A DNA stretch of 64,000 nucleotides from Xylophilus sp. Leaf220 (GTDB taxonomy: Bacteria > Pseudomonadota > Gammaproteobacteria > Burkholderiales > Burkholderiaceae_C). Positions 47,140 to 56,030 of the stretch are shown in pieces. Position 1 is the stretch's first letter. Each line of letters starts with the position of its first letter. The DNA is taken from NCBI RefSeq assembly GCF_001421705.1, contig NZ_LMKO01000022.1, forward strand, positions 339 through 64,338, read 5' to 3'. The notes beneath the pieces were generated by a model, which was not told the DNA's origin, ran no database searches, and saw nothing but the letters and a program-made list of their open reading frames with translations. Position numbers and translations under genes: made by a program.

Positions 47140-47143
47140 AAAA
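47138..47143 (+). promoter_or_regulatory. Possible thyA -10 box (TAAAAT)
   Basis: TAAAAT in an otherwise GC-rich leader, 32 bases before the thyA ATG, is the common shape of Burkholderiales promoters. I see no clear -35 partner. Confidence 0.35.
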
Positions 47144-47175
47144 TCGCCGGCTGTCCTGTCACCGGCCCGCCGACC

Positions 47176-47895
47176 ATGTCCTCGCCCGCAACCCCCTCCC
47201 CCGCCCCGCGCCCGGTGCGCACCCAGTACGAGGATTTCGTGCGCCACGTGCTGGCTCACGGCGTGCAGAAGGGCGACCGCACCGGCACCGGCACCACCAG
47301 CGTCTTCGGCTACCAGATGCGCTTCGACCTGTCCGAAGGCTTTCCGCTGGTGACCACCAAGAAGGTGCACTTGCGCTCCATCATCCAGGAACTGCTCTGG
47401 TTCCTGACCGGCAGCAGCAGCAACACCTGGCTGCAGGAGCGCGGCGTGACGATCTGGGACGAGTGGGCGCGCGAGGACGGCGACCTGGGCCCGGTCTACG
47501 GCGTGCAGTGGCGCAGCTGGCCGACGCCCGACGGCGGGCACATCGACCAGATCGCGCAGGTGATCGAGACGCTGAAGCAGAACCCCGACTCGCGCCGCAT
47601 CATCGTCAGCGCCTGGAACGTGGCCGACCTGGACAAGATGGCGCTGATGCCCTGCCATGCGTTCTTCCAGTTCTACGTGGCGCCGCCGCAGGCGCCCGGC
47701 GCGCGCGGCAGGCTCAGCTGCCAGCTCTACCAGCGCAGCGCCGACATTTTCCTGGGCGTGCCCTTCAACATCGCCAGCTACGCGCTGCTGACCCACATGG
47801 TGGCGCAGCAGTGCGACCTGGACGTGGGCGACTTCGTCTGGACCGGCGGCGATTGCCACCTGTTTTCGGAACCTAAAAAAGTATCAATTCATTGA
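47176..47895 (+). pseudogene. thyA: Thymidylate synthase, 3'-truncated
   Basis: The first 229 or so codons are an intact Thy[12 protein letters not shown], catalytic C160 (M-P-C-H), R-S-A-D and [10 protein letters not shown]. At G-G-D-C-H-L (H228) homology stops. The expected Tyr is Phe230, and the frame runs on as S-E-P-K-K-V-S-I-H to a stop, losing about 55 C-terminal residues, including the conserved Tyr that contacts the substrate and the R-x-P-x-P strand. The break coincides with a sharp change to lower GC at about 47866. The product is very unlikely to work, so the cell would need another ThyA or ThyX. Confidence 0.88.
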
Positions 47896-47969
47896 AAATC
47901 AACGGGTTAGCGTCTCATTCCGTTGACACTTTTCCAAAAAACACCAGCCCGCACGGTCGCTTTAGGTTC
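47869..47969. repeat. Inverted 9-bp repeat at the island junction
   Basis: GAACCTAAA at 47869-47877 is repeated inverted as TTTAGGTTC at 47961-47969. It lies immediately after the thyA break, so it could be part of an element end. The copies are short and chance cannot be excluded. Confidence 0.4.
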
Positions 47970-48093
47970 GCCAAAGCCCGCAAGGTGTCCTCACGTGGCA
48001 GCACCAAATGGGGTCAATTTTGCCCCGACTGTCGCAAAGAGTTACGAATGCTCCGCCAGCATGTAGCATGCGTACCAAACATGGGGTCGCATC

Positions 48094-49086
48094 TTGGCAG
48101 AAAACGAACATACGGCCCATCAGGCCGAAATCCTGGCGAGTGAACTTTTTTCAGAGTTTTTCTGGTCGCGGCTCGGGCCAACCAATCACGATTGGCCGTG
48201 CGAGGACACGGAGCGACACGGGGCCGCAACGCACCCGTGCGACGTCGTGTACTACTACGATGAGCCGTATGCCGCGCGTCAGACGTACGTGCACTGTGAT
48301 CTCAAAAGCTACGCGAAAGGCACGATTACAGCCGCAGCTGTGAAAGCTGCCGTTGAAAGTCTCGGGAAGCAGGTGGCTTGTGCGGAGCGAAGCGACGAGT
48401 GGCGCAAATTGCACACCCACGACAACGTCACGTTTTCGGTCAGTGGTCTGTTATTCGTCTACAACCACGATGGGGAGTACGAGGCGGACTTTCAGAAGAA
48501 TTTGGTGCACATCGCCCCCGAGAGTCTTCAACTACCACGTGGCAGCAAGCTCTTCGTACTAGGTCCGAGAGAGATCTTTTGGCTCGATAACATACGCGCT
48601 GACATCCAGCGAATGCGGGGCAAGGCGACCCCCGAGGTCCCTGCGCCCGAACACTGCTTCTTCTTTCACCCCCAATTGATGCGGCGTGCAAACTTGCAAG
48701 TAAAGAAGGCGAAGGCTGCGACGCTTGAGACGCTAACGTCCCCGATCATCATCCTTGAGCACCGCGACCCTCGTCGGCCAGTCAGCCGAGGGGTGCTGAT
48801 TTTCTATTCAAGGCCGGGCGACACGGTCGACGAATTCATGTACCTCATCGACACAATGCGCAAGTATGACTTACTTGATGAGAACACTACTGTGACGGTC
48901 AAGACGCTTGGAGCATCGCCGATTTCGTCGCCTACGTTTCAGAAAGCGCAACTCCAGTACATCGAAGGACTCACCGGCAGCGGCGTATATACGGATCTTG
49001 GCGAGTACGTAAAAGCAATCCGTTATGAACCCATGAGGGAGACACGCACTGTGTACTCGAACATTGACCTGGGGACGTGGGGATGA
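48094..49086 (+). CDS. Putative PD-(D/E)XK nuclease, first gene of a three-gene operon
   Basis: I do not recognise a named family. The 330-residue product has a helix with E12, E17 and E21, then H-P-C-D50-V-V-Y-Y-Y and H-C-D69-L-K71, which is the D-(x)n-(D/E)-x-K arrangement of restriction-like nucleases. The remaining two thirds mixes strands and helices without a known signature. The start appears to be TTG at 48094; no in-frame ATG lies nearby with a ribosome site. The next gene overlaps its stop as ATGA. GC content is clearly lower than in the genes before thyA, indicating acquisition. Nuclease activity is inference from the motif. Confidence 0.7.
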   Translation: MAENEHTAHQAEILASELFSEFFWSRLGPTNHDWPCEDTERHGAATHPCDVVYYYDEPYAARQTYVHCDLKSYAKGTITAAAVKAAVESLGKQVACAERSDEWRKLHTHDNVTFSVSGLLFVYNHDGEYEADFQKNLVHIAPESLQLPRGSKLFVLGPREIFWLDNIRADIQRMRGKATPEVPAPEHCFFFHPQLMRRANLQVKKAKAATLETLTSPIIILEHRDPRRPVSRGVLIFYSRPGDTVDEFMYLIDTMRKYDLLDENTTVTVKTLGASPISSPTFQKAQLQYIEGLTGSGVYTDLGEYVKAIRYEPMRETRTVYSNIDLGTWG

Positions 49087-50225
49087 GCGAATTTCTCGAT
49101 CATTTGAGCGCGAACGACAACGACATCTACGATCTGCTGCTCTCAGGAAAGCAGAAGATTACTGAGAATGTGCTCAGGGAGCTCGCCCGAGATCGAGGCA
49201 TTTTTTGCTCTTCACAGGACTCCCGCGAAGAACTGGCGGACTACCTGTCAATCCTGCCGCATGCCTTCCAGGATGTGGCGACCATCGTGCACAAGCGCGA
49301 ACCAGGCGGTCGCAAGGAGAAGACGACTTCAGTACGGTTGAACGCTGTGATCTCCCAGGAGGACCTCAAAGCCGCTGTCGAAGAATACATTAGCGCGACG
49401 GGAAAGGCAGAGCGCGTAGTTCACCGTCCAACAACCGCGGATGGGCTCATCGTCAATGTGAAGTACGAGGAGTTCAACCATTCGCGTGCCCGACTACTGC
49501 AGCGCGAACGGCAGGAGGCCGAGATCGAGTTTTTTATTGTGGACGGACAAACGGTCGTCCGCATGCCCGCGACGGAAAAGGCCAAACGGATCGTTCAAGC
49601 GCTGAAAGACAACGTCGAACGCCGCCGCAGGGAAGTGATTGAGGAAGAAGTGATTGAACTCCGTGGCCTTACGTCGGTAGGCCTCCGGTCAAAGTTCTTC
49701 ACGCGGCTTATCTCGACGTTGCAGGGATTCAAGCTGAGAAACGTGATGAGTTTGCGCGTTTCCTCTCACCTATCCGAAGACGGCGAGGATGACGAGTCAC
49801 TTGACCTAGACGATGTGGATGAAAGCGAGGCCCGTGCTGAGATGTTTGCGGTGGTCCACAGCATGGCGCTATCGGGCCAGAATCTTGTCCAGTCGCAAGA
49901 GTACAAGGATCTAACCGCGCGCGGCTTTTACATTACCTCCATCTCGTGGCGATCGGAACAAGACGCCAATCCCCCTGACATTCTTCAGTTTGAAGCCGGC
50001 TTCCAAGACCGAAAACTTGGTACCGGGTTCAAGTACAACGTTCAGGGTGCCTTCCGCGCTTATAAAGGGAGCCACCGCAAAACCATCGTTCCGGTAGGAC
50101 CCTCGGAAAAAGCACAACTGCTTGGGTTGCTCGAAACAACAGCTCGCGAGGTTTTGGCCGCATTGGTCGCGGAGACAGATGCGCTTTCTCCTGACGACAT
50201 TACTGAACTGGGAGAGCAGCCTTGA
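49083..50225 (+). CDS. Unrecognised protein, second gene of the three-gene operon
   Basis: A 380-residue protein with no family I know. The N-terminus (about 10-60) is helical with a SAP/HeH-like look (K-I-T-E-N-V-L-R-E-L-A-R-D-R-G-I). A basic middle carries many Arg and Glu residues (about 140-205). An acidic loop rich in Asp and Glu (about 245-262) follows, and the last 110 residues are strand-rich. ATG at 49083 overlaps the nuclease stop by 4 bases; an in-frame GTG lies two codons earlier. Tight coupling on both sides suggests a complex with its neighbours. A DNA-binding or sensor role is only a guess. Confidence 0.68.
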   Translation: MSEFLDHLSANDNDIYDLLLSGKQKITENVLRELARDRGIFCSSQDSREELADYLSILPHAFQDVATIVHKREPGGRKEKTTSVRLNAVISQEDLKAAVEEYISATGKAERVVHRPTTADGLIVNVKYEEFNHSRARLLQRERQEAEIEFFIVDGQTVVRMPATEKAKRIVQALKDNVERRRREVIEEEVIELRGLTSVGLRSKFFTRLISTLQGFKLRNVMSLRVSSHLSEDGEDDESLDLDDVDESEARAEMFAVVHSMALSGQNLVQSQEYKDLTARGFYITSISWRSEQDANPPDILQFEAGFQDRKLGTGFKYNVQGAFRAYKGSHRKTIVPVGPSEKAQLLGLLETTAREVLAALVAETDALSPDDITELGEQP

Positions 50226-50893
50226 AGCGATACCGATGGCTGCAGGCCGACTGGCCTATCTCGATGCGTGCTCTGGGCAGGCGCTTGAAGGCACGACCGT
50301 TTGGCCCTGAGGTATCTCACGGATTCGTGATTGATCGAGTGCGCGACGACTTTCTGGAAGGACGATACGTAGAACGCATCGAATTTACAGAGACCGTGAC
50401 CGATCCTTTTGGCCTCGAACTGTCGTTTGACCGCGTTGAATTTCGGCAAAGTTCATTCCGGGCTAGTCCCTCAGGCGCTGGATTAGAGTTGCGAGATCCT
50501 CCACGTAGCGTTCAGGCGCTTTTGAATCGTCTTTCGGAGGCCTCTGACTTTGAGGTAGCAATCATCGCGCAGACGGTGGATGTGCTCCGATGGAGTGCGA
50601 AGTTCCAGGAGATGGCTAATCTGAGCCCCATTGTTGATTCTCTTCAGATCAGCGCTTTAGAGCTCGAGCCCGGCATCAAGGCGAAGATAGTGGTTAAAGG
50701 AGATCGAGACGTCCGTTCGGCTTGCAACTCCCTGACCGGGGCACGGAAATTCGAGGTCGAGAAGATCCAACTTCGACTTGCGGCTCCCAGCTCCGGAACA
50801 ATCATTCTTGGAAGCTCCGCATCAGCATCAATTGGGGTCGATGATCCAGAAGAGCGGACGCTTCAAGCGCTTCGTGCATCGTTGCCGGACTAG
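50222..50893 (+). CDS. Unrecognised protein, third gene of the three-gene operon
   Basis: A 223-residue protein with no recognisable family, apparently mostly beta in its first half (F-V-I-D-R-V-R-D-D-F-L-E-G-R-Y-V-E-R-I-E-F). It starts at TTG, overlapping the upstream stop as TTGA, so translation is probably coupled. A region of mixed strands and helices ends with G-S-S-A-S-A-S. No signal peptide or membrane helix is present. Its tight linkage to the putative nuclease suggests a partner subunit or regulator. Confidence 0.65.
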   Translation: MKRYRWLQADWPISMRALGRRLKARPFGPEVSHGFVIDRVRDDFLEGRYVERIEFTETVTDPFGLELSFDRVEFRQSSFRASPSGAGLELRDPPRSVQALLNRLSEASDFEVAIIAQTVDVLRWSAKFQEMANLSPIVDSLQISALELEPGIKAKIVVKGDRDVRSACNSLTGARKFEVEKIQLRLAAPSSGTIILGSSASASIGVDDPEERTLQALRASLPD

Positions 50894-51519
50894 ATTGAGC
50901 AGCTACAGCTAGTGAGACTGTGCGCTGCAGCGCGATGGCCGGCCCAGCCGCCCCGTCTTGGGCTCCGTCGGCCCACCTGCAGGGCGGTGCGTAAGTCATT
51001 CGCGGGCCACAGAATCGAGCCTGCCGCTGGACAACAGGTGATGGTTGATCAGGTTGCATCGTTTTTCGCCGGAGGCGGCCCCGGCCATAATTTTCATACA
51101 CGCCATACTTTCCATACTTCACCAAGATGGTTCGTCCGCGCGTCCGCTCTCCGTCTCGGTGCGCCTGTCACGAACCCCTAATGCGGCCGCAAACAATCTG
51201 GCCTTCGGACCGCAGGCTCATTCGTGTGCGCCAGTGATGACCAACGTCCAATGTCTCAGCCCGCGATTCGATAGGCCGCAGGCCTACGGCATCACGCACG
51301 GGATCGAAGTCGCCGTGCGGATCCCCAAAGAAACGATTTTTAGTCGGTCCGCCGATGCGTTTTTCGGCCTGGGATTGGACTCGGAAGCCGTCTTTTCTTT
51401 CAAGCGGGCGATGCCGGATTGCGGGTCATGAGGTGTCGGTGCGCAGAATCGAATCGGGTGCAGCGTGAACCTTCGCAGAAGAAACGCCTCGGCCCCGTCG
51501 CGGTGCGTGTGTGGGACGG
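50894..51519. other. Gap with no recognisable gene
   Basis: Over 600 bases of moderate GC between the three-gene operon and the 51520 membrane-protein gene. Short open frames here have no plausible start context or family features. I see no tRNA or transposase. It may contain decayed sequence. Confidence 0.5.
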
Positions 51520-52164
51520 CTAATCCGTTCCGACAAGCACGGCCAGTGCGAGGTGATTGAGCCTTGGCACGAGCCGCTGCCCTTGTACCTGCCTGATAAC
51601 GGCTTGCACCAGGGCCACCGGCAAAGAGAATAGAAATCCGAAGATCACGCCTGCGACGATGAAAGAAACATCCGTGCCGGCGGAGATGGCACACAGCACC
51701 CCAATGCCGGTGCCAATGATCAGCCCCCATTTGATGCGCTTTTTATAAAAGCCCGGCGGAAGGTAGAGTCCGAGCGGCCGCAGGCGGTCGCAGTGAATCG
51801 ACTTGTCGAAGTTGAATTTTCCGGTGGTGTTGTTCAGGGCGCCGAACACGGAACCTTCTTCGATGCCTTCGGCGGCACCGTACACCAGCGACATGTCGTG
51901 GCCAACTCTCGAGTCGACGGGAAATTCGCTCAGGTCATGGGCGGACTCCTTCCCGTCGGGCGAGCGCAGCCAAACCTTGTTGATTGACACGATCTCGGAG
52001 TGCAGACGTCCAGGACGAACAATCGCCGTACCTCCAATGTACTGCCGTTGGTCGCGATCTTGGTGGACGACGGCGACTGAAGTTTCGGAAGCATCGATGA
52101 CGACACCGCGAGCAACATCAAGCCAGATGCGTCGCTTGCCGGGTAATGTGATCGTGGTGGGCAT
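51520..52164 (-). CDS. Membrane protein of unknown function
   Basis: A 214-residue protein not recognised. The first 130 residues are soluble and strand-rich (for example I-W-L-D-V-A-R-G-V-V-I-D-A-S-E-T), then two membrane helices (about 146-163 and 165-185) and a short basic tail. I chose ATG at 52164; the frame continues upstream to 52221. It lies in the accessory stretch with no neighbour on the same strand within 150 bases downstream. A soluble domain of this kind next to two helices occurs in many envelope proteins; no role is assigned. Confidence 0.6.
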   Translation of the reverse strand: MPTTITLPGKRRIWLDVARGVVIDASETSVAVVHQDRDQRQYIGGTAIVRPGRLHSEIVSINKVWLRSPDGKESAHDLSEFPVDSRVGHDMSLVYGAAEGIEEGSVFGALNNTTGKFNFDKSIHCDRLRPLGLYLPPGFYKKRIKWGLIIGTGIGVLCAISAGTDVSFIVAGVIFGFLFSLPVALVQAVIRQVQGQRLVPRLNHLALAVLVGTD

Positions 52165-52333
52165 GAGCGGGTGTTGGGTGGAGTTAAAGGGCCGAGGTGC
52201 TAGCTTCGGAGCCTTTGGCAAGTCGCAGCGAAACTCATCCGTTGCTTCGGCTCCCGACTGGCTGGCTGAAGTTGATTGGGATCACAAAGCCAGAGAAGGC
52301 GAGCCGGCCTCAAGCGTCTATGGATTTGCTCAG

Positions 52334-52684
52334 CTAACCTGAGATGACGCACGTCGGCCGACCCCGGAGCGACTGAAGTTGGCCGGAAGTCGGCGGCGAA
52401 AGAAGCGGGCCAATCACCAGGAAGTCAGTCGCCTCCGCGGCTTGAACAACGAGGAAGGGTGGCTTGCCCGAACTCACACTCCAGCGGTTGCCCTCGGCGT
52501 CGCTCAGGTACACGCTCTCGATCGAACCCCGAGCTCGTTTCGGGCAGCCTTTCAGGATCGTGGCTTTGTCGGCAGCGTGTTCGAACGTCAGTGGACGTAT
52601 AGCCCCGTGGGCGGGTAGCCAGCACGCGAACGCGAGCAAAGTTGCGAGGCATCTCAAGAGTTGGGCACGAGAGCGGAGGTTCAC
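52334..52684 (-). CDS. Small exported protein, second of a coupled pair
   Basis: A 116-residue product starting at GTG that overlaps the stop of the upstream gene as GTGA, so translation is coupled. A signal peptide (N-L-R-S-R-A-Q, hydrophobic core, L-P-A-H-G-A) precedes an about 90-residue mature domain with two Cys (K-G-C-P and T-C-V near the end), which could form a disulfide. No family is recognised. The longer frame from 52747 would start inside the upstream gene. Confidence 0.6.
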   Translation of the reverse strand: MNLRSRAQLLRCLATLLAFACWLPAHGAIRPLTFEHAADKATILKGCPKRARGSIESVYLSDAEGNRWSVSSGKPPFLVVQAAEATDFLVIGPLLSPPTSGQLQSLRGRPTCVISG

Positions 52685-52992
52685 AGCACCTCCCTGGACA
52701 GGCGATCGGATTGCGCCAATTTGCTTGCGCATGCATTGCGCATCCATTCGACCGCAGAAGGCAGGGGCGTGCCCAGGCCCGTCAATGCTGCGGCCAACAT
52801 CTCGCCATAAACCCGGCCCGCGCCATCAACCGCATAGTCGGCGCCGCCGATCAGAACAGCACAGTGCGTTGGATTGGCCAAGAAGGCTGAAACCGCAGCG
52901 GGTACGGGGCCGCGATCCTGAGCCTGCGCACCGTGCATGCAGGCGAGCGCGAGCGCGCAAAGTGAGAGCGATGGGTATTTCACAGGTTCCAT
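52681..52992 (-). CDS. Small exported protein, first of a coupled pair
   Basis: A 103-residue product with a clear signal peptide (M-E-P-V-K-Y, hydrophobic core, M-H-G-A-Q-A-Q) and a mature domain of about 78 residues carrying two cysteines (T-H-C-A-V and N-A-C-A-S). I chose ATG at 52992 because it gives the signal directly. Paired small exported proteins in an accessory region could be an effector/immunity or envelope-stress pair, but no family is recognised. Confidence 0.6.
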   Translation of the reverse strand: MEPVKYPSLSLCALALACMHGAQAQDRGPVPAAVSAFLANPTHCAVLIGGADYAVDGAGRVYGEMLAAALTGLGTPLPSAVEWMRNACASKLAQSDRLSREVL

Positions 52993-53119
52993 TGGTTGCC
53001 CGCCCGCGAGGGCGAAGGATGCGGATCGACACCAACGAAGGATGTTGAGTATCGCGTACACGATAAAATTATCTCATGCTAGGGAATGATAAAAATCAAT
53101 CGGTCGCGACAATTTGCGG

Positions 53120-53512
53120 ATGCCCTCCGCCGTTGACCCGAAAGCCTTTGGCACGCGCTTTCGTCAAGCGATGCAACGCAAGGGGCACGGCGGTCTCGGT
53201 GCGACCCAGTTGGCAGAGGCTCTGGTGTCGGAGTTCCCTGAAGGGCTGTCCGTCCAGAGCGTGCACAAGTGGGTCAACGGCACAGCAGTGCCCCGCCCGG
53301 ATCGATTGGCGATTTTGGCGCGTTGGCTAGACGTGTCCGAGCATTGGTTGCGTTTTGGGCCCGACCCGAAGGCCTCGAACCGGCAGACCGGCGGTTCGGA
53401 TCGGCCTCTTAACGCCAAGGACCTCGCTCGTCGGCTGCAAGCGCTGTCAGAACCCCAGCGCGAAATTTTGGAGGCCCTGCTCCTGGAGTTTGAGAGGATT
53501 CCTCCAGAGTGA
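53120..53512 (+). CDS. Cro/CI-like helix-turn-helix regulator
   Basis: A 130-residue DNA-binding protein. The N-terminal domain (about 5-65) has the XRE pattern F-G-T-R-F-R-Q-A-M and L-G-A-T-Q-L-A-E-A-L, then S-V-Q-S-V-H-K-W-V-N-G-T-A-V-P, ending with a W-L-D-V-S-E-H-W-L-R-F-G segment typical of small phage-type repressors. The C-terminal half is helical. It stands between the exported-protein pair and the sigma-like gene, pointing away from the former, so it may regulate the element. Confidence 0.8.
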   Translation: MPSAVDPKAFGTRFRQAMQRKGHGGLGATQLAEALVSEFPEGLSVQSVHKWVNGTAVPRPDRLAILARWLDVSEHWLRFGPDPKASNRQTGGSDRPLNAKDLARRLQALSEPQREILEALLLEFERIPPE

Positions 53513-53822
53513 CGCTGAACGTGTTCTTGGGTGCCGGGTAGCGTGATGCGCCTTGGCCTTGGGGCCCGAGTCTTCCAAAGCCGGCCTACGGGCACTCCGG
53601 TCAACGGACTGTTTTGCGCCGAGATCTTCGCTTCCGCTGCGTGCCAAGATTCGTGCACTTTGATGCTGGTCAGGACTGACGATTTCCGGCACGGGCGCGT
53701 TTTCGGGACACGAACGGCAGCTGCTGCGAACGACGATCGGTCAAGGACCAGAAATGGACCCCGATCGCGCGAACGAGGTGGTCTCGACCATCAGCTACCA
53801 GGCGCTGCTCGAGCAAGGCTCA
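53513..53822. other. Gap between convergent genes, nothing recognised
   Basis: About 310 bases between the helix-turn-helix regulator and the end of the opposing 53823 gene. No family-like open frame, no clear hairpin with a T-run. Confidence 0.5.
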
Positions 53823-56030
53823 TTAGAGCGGCGGCGGGGTTGCTTTCGCCGGGATGATCTCGTAGTTCTGGTTCGGCATGTCGATCACCAGGTCGAACCG
53901 ATCGCCGGGAGCGACCCCGGCCTTGTTCGCGGATAGTGCCAAGCTGAAGAATTGCTGGCTGTTCGCCTTGATGTTGATCGGAGGGAGGCTTTCGCCTTTG
54001 TGCGCGAAGGTGCCATAGATCTTCCCGAGAAGGAATTTCGGCAGGTAGACGACCTGACGCCGTAGCGGTTCCATCGACGCCGATTGCGTGACGCTGAAGC
54101 GGTAGGGACAAGTCAGGTCGACGGCCCCTTCCAAGGGAGCATTGCGGCCGACCTCGACTTCCCTTCGCCGGCGGGCATCGATCAGGCCTTGTGCAGGGAT
54201 CGGCCGACCACGGATCGCATAGATCGAGTGCTCGAGCTTCTGAATCGCAGGTGAACTGCTGAGCGCCACCGAAACCGCCATGTTCGAGACGCCACCTAGT
54301 ACCACCAAGCGGGCTGCAATTTCATTGCGCGTGGCCGCGCCGCCGTGTTCCTCGATGATGCTGACGATCGTGGCCTCTGTCGGCGAAAGAGCGTCGCGCG
54401 CGACGGTGGCTTTCGGTGTGTACTTGTTGTGCGCGTTGGCCGTGAGCCAATTCCAGCCTCCGATGAGGGCAGTCATCACGTGCAGCGGCGGCATGGCCAG
54501 CCCACGTCCGGCGCCGTCACGATAGAACCAGGCATCGTCGGTGACCAGTGCCGAGATCACGGCGTCGATCTCGACGCTACCCACGGCGACGCTCATGAGC
54601 TTGCGCATGCGCGCCGCGGCGGCACTGATGTCGCTGTCGATGAGGGTGAACCATCCAGACTCGGCGTCCAGGATGCGAAACCCAGGTGCGCGCTCGAACA
54701 GCGAGCGCAGCGTGTCCTCGTTCTGCGCCACGCCCTCTTTGATCGCCAGAATCCCCGCAATGCGGATGAAATTGGTGCAACCCACGAACGTGCAATCCCG
54801 GCGCGCTTCCGACAGGGCCACTCTCATCCAGGTCGACGGCTCGACAGCGAGGTCCAGCATCGCGATGCTTCTGATGCCATCACTCGTGCTCGTGCGCGTG
54901 GCGACAACCTGGATCGGCGGTGCGACGCCAAGCTCCTTGGCGAAGTCGATCGCTGCAATGATCCCGGCGCCCTCCCCGAGGAAGCGCTGCAGCTGCTCGT
55001 TGGCCGCTGTGGCGGACAGGGGCATGACGCGCGAGGCCGACGCGAAGAGGCGGTCCAGCGCCGGCAGCGCGAGCGGCCGCGCACGCAGCGAGGCCAAGAG
55101 GCCTTCACAGATCTGCCGCACGCGCTCACGGGTGAGGTCATGCACGTCGGCCACCGCCTGCAAAGTCGCTCCCTCCAAGCCAGCAAAGCGGCCGAGAAAG
55201 AGTTCTCGGCGGCGCTGCAGGCCTGCGTGATCTGGGCGCAGGCCGGCGTCGACCAGCGCGTGGCGCAGAAGGTCTTCGAGTTCCTCGGCCCAAGTCGCCT
55301 TGTGGGCAGCGATCAGGCGCACGCAGAGTTCGTGGGCGAATCCTGAAAGGGACGGCTTTGCGATCTGCTGCGTGAGCCACGGCGCGAGCGCGGAACCCGC
55401 GACGCCCGGAAACCTCAGGTCGTCGATGTCCAGGCCTTTGACCCAGGCTGCGTTGAGGCAATCTTCGACGGCGGCGCGGAAGGTGTCGTCCACGCAGACA
55501 TTCGGCGAGACCTGGGGCGCCAGCGCCACCATCCTGGCGCCTACAGGCTGGCCAACCCAGTAGGTCGCCTCGATGCGTGCGAGGAGGCCGAGCAGCTCGG
55601 CCACCGGCATTTTGAGGGCGTCCTTCACCTGGCGAAGCGTCATCGAGGGGAATGCCTGCGTGAACCCCGCGCTTCGCGTGAGCGCCAGCAACCTGGCCCG
55701 CTCCGTGCCGCTGGTTGCCAAGTGCCATTCATCGGTCAGGCGCACACCGATGGGCGAATTCCAGATCACATCGAAGCTGGCGCGCCGGCGTGCAACGATC
55801 ATCTCGCGCATCTCGGCGGCAAACCGCGCACTAGGAAGGCCCTGGCGCTGCCAGTTAAAAAGCTCGTGCGCCTCGACGTCGCCGTGCACCGAAGGCAAGG
55901 CGCTCTTGACGAAGGGCCTCATGAAACTCGGCACTACCCTGGCATGGCGGACGATGGCGCCGGCTGAAGTTGGCGCAGGCTGGCCGGAGCCTGCGACTTC
56001 GGGCTGGAGGGCGGCGTCGAGCTGTTTCAA
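53823..56030 (-). CDS. Large protein with sigma-70 region 4-like HTH and winged helix
   Basis: A 735-residue soluble protein. Around 289-312 the sequence L-Q-A-V-A-D-V-H-D-L-T-R-E-R-V-R-Q-I matches the sigma-70 region 4 helix-turn-helix. Around 550-620 a winged helix of HARE-HTH type is suggested (S-P-T-E-A-T-I-V-S-I-I, then T-R-N-E-I-A-A-R-L). The N-terminal 280 residues and the last 110 are of unknown fold. Proteins of this layout often occur near restriction or defence genes. The product may be a DNA-binding or transcription-coupled component; no reaction can be named. It has no partner gene on its strand. Confidence 0.7.
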   Translation of the reverse strand: MKQLDAALQPEVAGSGQPAPTSAGAIVRHARVVPSFMRPFVKSALPSVHGDVEAHELFNWQRQGLPSARFAAEMREMIVARRRASFDVIWNSPIGVRLTDEWHLATSGTERARLLALTRSAGFTQAFPSMTLRQVKDALKMPVAELLGLLARIEATYWVGQPVGARMVALAPQVSPNVCVDDTFRAAVEDCLNAAWVKGLDIDDLRFPGVAGSALAPWLTQQIAKPSLSGFAHELCVRLIAAHKATWAEELEDLLRHALVDAGLRPDHAGLQRRRELFLGRFAGLEGATLQAVADVHDLTRERVRQICEGLLASLRARPLALPALDRLFASASRVMPLSATAANEQLQRFLGEGAGIIAAIDFAKELGVAPPIQVVATRTSTSDGIRSIAMLDLAVEPSTWMRVALSEARRDCTFVGCTNFIRIAGILAIKEGVAQNEDTLRSLFERAPGFRILDAESGWFTLIDSDISAAAARMRKLMSVAVGSVEIDAVISALVTDDAWFYRDGAGRGLAMPPLHVMTALIGGWNWLTANAHNKYTPKATVARDALSPTEATIVSIIEEHGGAATRNEIAARLVVLGGVSNMAVSVALSSSPAIQKLEHSIYAIRGRPIPAQGLIDARRRREVEVGRNAPLEGAVDLTCPYRFSVTQSASMEPLRRQVVYLPKFLLGKIYGTFAHKGESLPPINIKANSQQFFSLALSANKAGVAPGDRFDLVIDMPNQNYEIIPAKATPPPL

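Noticed and set aside
51045-51431. Plus-strand 128-residue open frame in the accessory gap
   Set aside because: No plausible start context, low-complexity composition and no domain-like pattern.
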